Assembly: GCA_017472375.1 (NCBI GenBank)
Contig: JAFUQL010000256.1
Location: 1 to 8,520, forward strand
From: Oscillospiraceae bacterium
GTDB lineage: Bacteria; Bacillota; Clostridia; Oscillospirales; Ruminococcaceae
Length of the DNA stretch: 8,520 nucleotides
Direction: 5' to 3'
The position numbers and the translations under genes are program-made. Below are positions 5,278-8,520 of this stretch, piece by piece. Positions within the stretch are counted from its first letter, which is position 1. Each line of letters begins with the position of its first letter. The notes under the pieces are model-generated. The model was not told where the DNA came from. It saw nothing but the letters and a program-made list of their open reading frames with translations, and did no database searches.

Positions 5278-5754
5278 TCAGAATTTGAAGAAGAGCCGTG
5301 CCAGCATGATGCCGAAGGCGGCCATGCCGCTGCCGATCAGCGGGCCGGTGGGGCTGCCCTTGAACACGCCCACGCCGATGAAGGTGCCCACGACCACACC
5401 CAGGCTCACCATCACGTCGGTGTTGCCGATCTCGATGCCCTTGGCGCCGAAGATGGTCATCAGGATGCCGGAGGCAATGGCGATCCAGCCGGCGGGGCTC
5501 TGGAACACCGAGATCAGGTCAGAGGGCTCGTACTTGTCCAGGGCCAGCGGGGCCAGGAAGCCCACGGTCAGCAGGATGATGCCCCAGCTGATGCCGTTCT
5601 TGTCCAGTACCTCCAGCACGGGGTTGACCCGCAGCAGGCGCAGCACGAGAATGATGACCGCGGAGATGCCCACCGTCTTGTTGTTGGTAATGATCGAGAT
5701 CACGATCATTGCGGAGAACAGCAGTTCGATCCAGTAGGCTTGCAGTTTGTCCAT
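5278..5754 (-). CDS. UPF0756 (DUF441) membrane protein, YeaL-like
   Basis: A 158-residue integral membrane protein of the UPF0756/DUF441 family (E. coli YeaL), whose function is unknown. Family signatures are visible in order: NNKTVGISAVIILVLRLL (24-41), GISWGIILLTVGFLAPLA (54-71), FGAKGIEIG (102-110), and the Gly-rich GTFIGVGVFKGSPTGPLIGSG (123-143). The chain is hydrophobic almost throughout, with about five to six short membrane segments. The length matches the family (about 150). AAGGAGGAG is placed well before ATG 5754. It follows the SGNH hydrolase gene after 122 bases (5755-5876), where I see no terminator or clear promoter, so the two may be co-transcribed. Confidence 0.93.
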   Translation of the reverse strand: MDKLQAYWIELLFSAMIVISIITNNKTVGISAVIILVLRLLRVNPVLEVLDKNGISWGIILLTVGFLAPLALDKYEPSDLISVFQSPAGWIAIASGILMTIFGAKGIEIGNTDVMVSLGVVVGTFIGVGVFKGSPTGPLIGSGMAAFGIMLARLFFKF

Positions 5755-5876
5755 GTCAGCTCCTCCTTATGGAGACGAAGTTGTGGAGAAAACGGGCCAG
5801 GGGGCGTGAAGTGAGATCCGTCCGGCGGGGAGCGCATCCAGCCTGTGGCCCCCGCGGCATTGGTGCATTCGGCCGG

Positions 5877-7478
5877 TCAGGGAGCAGTTGTCTCGGTCGG
5901 TGTGGCAGTCGGAGCCTCGGTCGGTGCCGGAGTGGGGGTAGGCGTCGGCGCGGGAGTCGGTTCGGGGGTCGGTTCGGGGGTCGGGACCGGCGTGGGCTGC
6001 TCGGTGGGTTCAGCGGTCGGGACCGGCGTGGACTGCTCGGTGGGCTGCACAGTGGGCTCAGCGGTGGGCTGCTCGGTGGGCACCGTGGTGCCGGTGGGGG
6101 TGGCAGTCGGGGCCGCAGTGGAAGTAGCCTCAGGGGTGGTAGTGGGTGCTGCGGTGGCAGTGGCATCGGGGGTCGCACTGGGCACAGGCGTCGCAGAGGG
6201 GGCCGGGGTGGCGGTGGGCGCCGGGGTGGCAGTGGCCACCTCCACAAAGTGGGCGGTCACCACGATGCCGTTCAGCGGGTCGGCGTCACCGGGCACCCGG
6301 AAGGTCAGCCAGGGGTCGCCGCCGCAGCTGCCGGTGGGCTGGGCCGTCCAGTGGCTGAACTTCCAGCCGCTGTTGGCCACCGCGTCGATCTTGGTGCACA
6401 GCTCGCCCTTGGCCACCTTCTGGATGGACTCGCCCTGGATCTGGGCGGAGCCGGCGGGGGAGACCACGAACTCCACCTGGATGGTGTTGTCGGTCTTCTG
6501 GCCGCGCACCGCGATGGGGTCGGAGGTGATCAGGTCGGGCGGGGTCTCGTTGCGGCCGGGGATCTTTTTCAGCGGCAGGGGCCGGTCGTCCTCGGTGATG
6601 TAGGCGTGGGTGCGGACGTACTCAAACAGCGCTTCCACGCCCTTCATGGACAGATGCACGCCGTCGGAGAGGGTGTAGTCGGTCTTGGCCCAGCCGGTGT
6701 CGGGGTCCTTCAGGGCCTCGCTGCTGTTCAGGAACTTGTAGCCCTCCTCCTCGCACATCTTGACCAGCGCCTGGTTGAAGGAGTCCACCTGCTTCATGGT
6801 CAGGTTGGTGTTCTGGCGCAGCTTGTCCAGCGGGGGGATGGCATTCACGATCACATCCGCGTAGGGATAGGCCTCGGCGATGGCGGCCAGGCCCTGCTTG
6901 TAGGCGGTGATGAAGTTGTCCACCGAGCCGAACAGGTTGTTGGTGCCGAAGGACACCACCACCCGGCGGGGCTGCATGATCTCCACGGCCTTGGGGATGG
7001 TCACGAAGTCGGAGTAGCCCTTGAAGTCCACACACTTCAGGCTGGTGATCTGGCCTGCGCCCATGCTGGTCACGCCGATGGCATTGCTCAGGTCGGCCTT
7101 GCCATACATCATGTAGCGCACGGTGTTGCTGTCGCCGATGAACAGGGTCTCGGCCACATACTCCTCGCCGGCGTCCTCGCTCTCGGGCAGCACGGTGCCG
7201 GTGAACACATCGGTGTCGATGATGCCGGAGGCGGCGTCGTAGGTCTTGTCGTCCTCGGGCTCCACCCAGGGGGTGGCAGTGGGTGCGGCCATGCCGCTGG
7301 CGGAGGCGGGGTCGCTGGCGGGCTCACTGCCGCCAGAGAAGGCGGCAACGCCTACGATGCAGCCCACCACCAGCAGAGCGGCGCCGGCCACGGCAAAGGG
7401 GCCATAGGGTTTCTGCAGCAGCCGGCGGAAGGCCGCAGCTGCCTGGTCAACGAAAGAGGGTGTCTTGGAATTCATCAT
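5877..7478 (-). CDS. Membrane-anchored SGNH/GDSL-family hydrolase with B-repeat-like domain and Pro/Thr tail
   Basis: A 533-residue surface protein. Residues 1-26 are cytoplasmic and basic; 27-47 are a membrane anchor (PFAVAGAALLVVGCIVGVAAF). About 110-295 are an SGNH hydrolase domain: GDSNTV with nucleophile Ser117, a Gly near 140-142 (SMGAGQ), GTNN with Asn180, and the Asp272/His275 pair in SDGVHLS. All four catalytic blocks are intact, so an esterase or deacetylase acting on cell-wall or extracellular glycan substrates is plausible, but the substrate is unknown. About 333-412 resemble a bacterial InlB-type B-repeat (ANSGWKFSHW, VVTAHF). Residues 415-533 are almost purely Pro, Thr, Ala, Glu and Ser. 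There is no LPXTG or SLH motif after the tail. AAGGA lies 8 bases before the first of two adjacent ATG codons. No terminator separates it from UPF0756. Confidence 0.92.
   Translation of the reverse strand: MMNSKTPSFVDQAAAAFRRLLQKPYGPFAVAGAALLVVGCIVGVAAFSGGSEPASDPASASGMAAPTATPWVEPEDDKTYDAASGIIDTDVFTGTVLPESEDAGEEYVAETLFIGDSNTVRYMMYGKADLSNAIGVTSMGAGQITSLKCVDFKGYSDFVTIPKAVEIMQPRRVVVSFGTNNLFGSVDNFITAYKQGLAAIAEAYPYADVIVNAIPPLDKLRQNTNLTMKQVDSFNQALVKMCEEEGYKFLNSSEALKDPDTGWAKTDYTLSDGVHLSMKGVEALFEYVRTHAYITEDDRPLPLKKIPGRNETPPDLITSDPIAVRGQKTDNTIQVEFVVSPAGSAQIQGESIQKVAKGELCTKIDAVANSGWKFSHWTAQPTGSCGGDPWLTFRVPGDADPLNGIVVTAHFVEVATATPAPTATPAPSATPVPSATPDATATAAPTTTPEATSTAAPTATPTGTTVPTEQPTAEPTVQPTEQSTPVPTAEPTEQPTPVPTPEPTPEPTPAPTPTPTPAPTEAPTATPTETTAP
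5880..6236 (-). repeat. Degenerate Pro/Thr-coding repeats at the 3' end of the hydrolase gene
   Basis: The DNA encodes about 119 residues of TATPAPT, TEQPT, PEPTPEPT and PTPTPAP units. A 36-base unit is clearly duplicated (5980-6008 and 6016-6044, one mismatch), giving TEQPTPVPT and TEQSTPVPT. A 12-base unit repeats at about 5957-5980 (PEPTPEPT). Such tracts commonly change length by slippage. The + strand reading of the same DNA gives a long Gly/Val-rich or Gly/Arg-rich frame that is not a gene. Confidence 0.85.
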
Positions 7479-7572
7479 TCAGCTCATCCTTATTTCTTAT
7501 GTGTTGCGGCGGCCGAAGCGCACCGAACGCCCGGCGCGCCGAACGATCGCTGGCACGCCAAAGCTACCCTTT

Positions 7573-7611
7573 ATTTTACACCTTTTTGTGTGCCTGTACC
7601 AGTGGTACAGG
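7573..7611 (-). promoter_or_regulatory. Perfect dyad plus -10 box upstream of the SGNH hydrolase gene
   Basis: CCTGTACCA-G-TGGTACAGG (7593-7611) is a perfect 9+9 dyad with one central base. On the minus strand a TAAAAT -10-like box (7573-7578) follows 14 bases after it. No good -35 hexamer sits at the right distance (TGGTAC at 17 bases, within the dyad). The dyad therefore covers the -35 region, suggesting an activator-dependent promoter or a repressor operator. GntR-type regulators bind GTAC-containing dyads of this kind, but no regulator is identified here. The GC-rich leader to ATG 7478 is about 90 bases. Confidence 0.55.
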
Positions 7612-7654
7612 TGCATTTTTAATGAAAAATCGGCTCAAATCAGACCCAAACCGC

Positions 7655-7679
7655 AAAAAAAGCCGCCCCGAAGGGCGGC
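7655..7679 (-). terminator. Intrinsic terminator of the UPF0371 gene
   Basis: On the minus strand GCCGCCC-TTCG-GGGCGGC (7662-7679) is followed by seven T (7655-7661): a perfect 7-bp stem with the stable UUCG tetraloop and a full U-tract, 21 bases past the stop at 7701. Confidence 0.95.
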
Positions 7680-7700
7680 AGATCGCGAAACGAAACAGGC

Positions 7701-8520
7701 TCAGCGGTGGAACAGGCGGGTGCCCTCGTACTTGGGCTCACAGGTCAGGTTCACGCCCAGCTTGCGGAACAGATCCTCATCGGAGGAGGAGATGATCACC
7801 GAGGAGTGCATCTCACAGCCCCGCAGCGCATCCAGCGCATCCAGGGCAGCCCGGGCGTTGGGGTCGGTGGCGGCGCATACCGACAGGGCCAGCAGCATCT
7901 CGTCTGCGTGCAGGCGGGGGTTCTGGCTGCCCAGATGCTCGGTCTTGAGGTTATGGATGGGGTCGATGACCTCCGGGCTCAGCAGGTGCAGATCATCCGG
8001 GATACCGGCTACCGCCTTGAGGGCATTCATGGTGGCGTTGGCGCAGGCGCCCATCAGCGGGCTGGTGCGCCCGGTGAAGATGCGCCCGTCGCTGAGCTGC
8101 AGGGCGGCCGCAGGGCCGCCGCTGACCTGCTCACGCACCAGTGCGGCGCTGACCACGGCCCGGTCGGTGGGTTTCAGGCCGGCCTTGCCCATCAGCATGT
8201 TCAGCTTCAGCACGGCGTTCTCCACCGGCTTGCCCTGGGCCTGCTTTTTGGCCAGGTCGTAGTAGCGGCGCAGGATCTCGTCGCCGCTGGCGGCACAGCA
8301 CACCGCATCGTCCACGATGCCGTTGCCCACCATGTTCACGCCCATGTCGGTGGGGGACTGGTAGCGGCACTCGCCGTAAATGCGGGTGAAGATGGCGTTC
8401 AGAACGGGGAATGCCTCCACATCCCGGTTGTAGTTCACCGCCACGGTGCCATAGGCCTCCATGTGGAAGGGGTCGATCATATTCACGTCGTTCAGATCGG
8501 CGGTGGCGGCCTCATAGGCC
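7701..8520 (-). CDS. UPF0371 (DUF1846) family protein, C-terminal part, cut by window edge
   Basis: The last 272 residues or so of a UPF0371/DUF1846 protein. The family is usually about 490-500 residues, so roughly the N-terminal 45% is outside the window. The frame is open to the edge (the first visible residues read AYEAATADLNDVNMIDPFHM), so the GTG at 8486 is internal, not a start. Recognisable family segments are VNYNRDVEAFPVL, YQSPTDMGVNMVG, LQLSDGRIFTGRTSPLMGA, HLLSPEVIDPIHNLKTEHLG, LRGCEMHSSVIIS and the terminal KLGVNLTCEPKYEGTRLFH. The protein is predicted soluble. Its biochemical role is, to my knowledge, not established although structures of relatives exist. It ends with its own strong terminator, so it is not co-transcribed with the next gene. 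Confidence 0.95.
   Translation of the reverse strand, partial: AYEAATADLNDVNMIDPFHMEAYGTVAVNYNRDVEAFPVLNAIFTRIYGECRYQSPTDMGVNMVGNGIVDDAVCCAASGDEILRRYYDLAKKQAQGKPVENAVLKLNMLMGKAGLKPTDRAVVSAALVREQVSGGPAAALQLSDGRIFTGRTSPLMGACANATMNALKAVAGIPDDLHLLSPEVIDPIHNLKTEHLGSQNPRLHADEMLLALSVCAATDPNARAALDALDALRGCEMHSSVIISSSDEDLFRKLGVNLTCEPKYEGTRLFHR

Noticed and set aside
5880..6236. A CRISPR-like or minisatellite array
   Set aside because: The units are short, degenerate, in-frame and have no spacers; they code for a Pro/Thr tail of a clear gene.
5756..6247. A Pro/Arg-rich minus-strand frame
   Set aside because: It is an out-of-frame reading of the hydrolase tail and of the following gap, without a start signal.
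5709..7622. A 637-residue Gly/Arg/Ser-rich + strand frame resembling a glycine-rich structural protein
   Set aside because: It is the complement of the Pro/Thr-coding tail and the SGNH domain. The opposite strand has intact catalytic motifs and a proper ribosome binding site.
8131..8486. A complete gene starting at GTG 8486
   Set aside because: The frame is open beyond it to the window edge, and the upstream residues also match UPF0371, so the gene is truncated by the window rather than starting there.
1..8520. A defence island, prophage, toxin-antitoxin pair or biosynthetic cluster
   Set aside because: No such domains were found on either strand; apart from the IS end and two unrecognised small proteins, the genes are ordinary chromosomal families in separate transcription units.

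Overview
The window looks like chromosomal DNA of a high-GC Firmicute, most likely a gut Oscillospiraceae/Ruminococcaceae member of the Faecalibacterium, Gemmiger or Subdoligranulum kind. This is inferred from strong AAAGGAG-type ribosome binding sites, sigma-A promoters, a GC-rich codon bias with compact stem-loop terminators, and the gene families present (NSS transporter, UPF0756, UPF0371/DUF1846, and a Pro/Thr-tailed SGNH hydrolase). The exact genus cannot be fixed from the window alone.

Every gene I can support is on the minus strand, so transcription runs from right to left. From the right: the C-terminal half of a UPF0371/DUF1846 protein (7701-8520, running off the edge) ends at a textbook UUCG-loop terminator. 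Next is a short regulatory region with a perfect dyad and a -10 box, then a membrane-anchored SGNH/GDSL hydrolase with a B-repeat-like domain and a long Pro/Thr tail (5877-7478), followed by the small membrane protein UPF0756 (5278-5754). A 13-base inverted repeat there seems to be both the terminator of that unit and the frame of the next promoter, which drives an unrecognised four-helix membrane protein (4630-5100) with its own terminator. After that comes a consensus sigma-A promoter, a G-rich leader, asnS (3008-4393) and an unrecognised 145-residue protein (2516-2953), probably one operon. A sodium:amino-acid symporter of the NSS (LeuT/MhsT) family (952-2310) follows, with a strong stem-loop after it.

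The left end (1-835) is one end of an IS3-family, IS150-group insertion sequence. It holds complete orfA, the start of orfB in the -1 frame, a clear A AAA AAC slippery heptamer, and a terminal end that resembles IS150. Its base composition is visibly more AT-rich than the rest. It abuts what looks like half of a terminator hairpin, which suggests the element inserted into a terminator.

The genes do not form an obvious pathway: they are housekeeping, transport and envelope functions in separate short transcription units. I see no CRISPR array, tRNA, rRNA, phage or defence cassette. The points most worth a second look are regulatory: the hairpin that overlaps the transposase start region, the possible IS insertion into a terminator, the G-quadruplex-like asnS leader, the promoter nested inside a terminator, and a CTGTAC/GTACAG-type dyad in several leaders.
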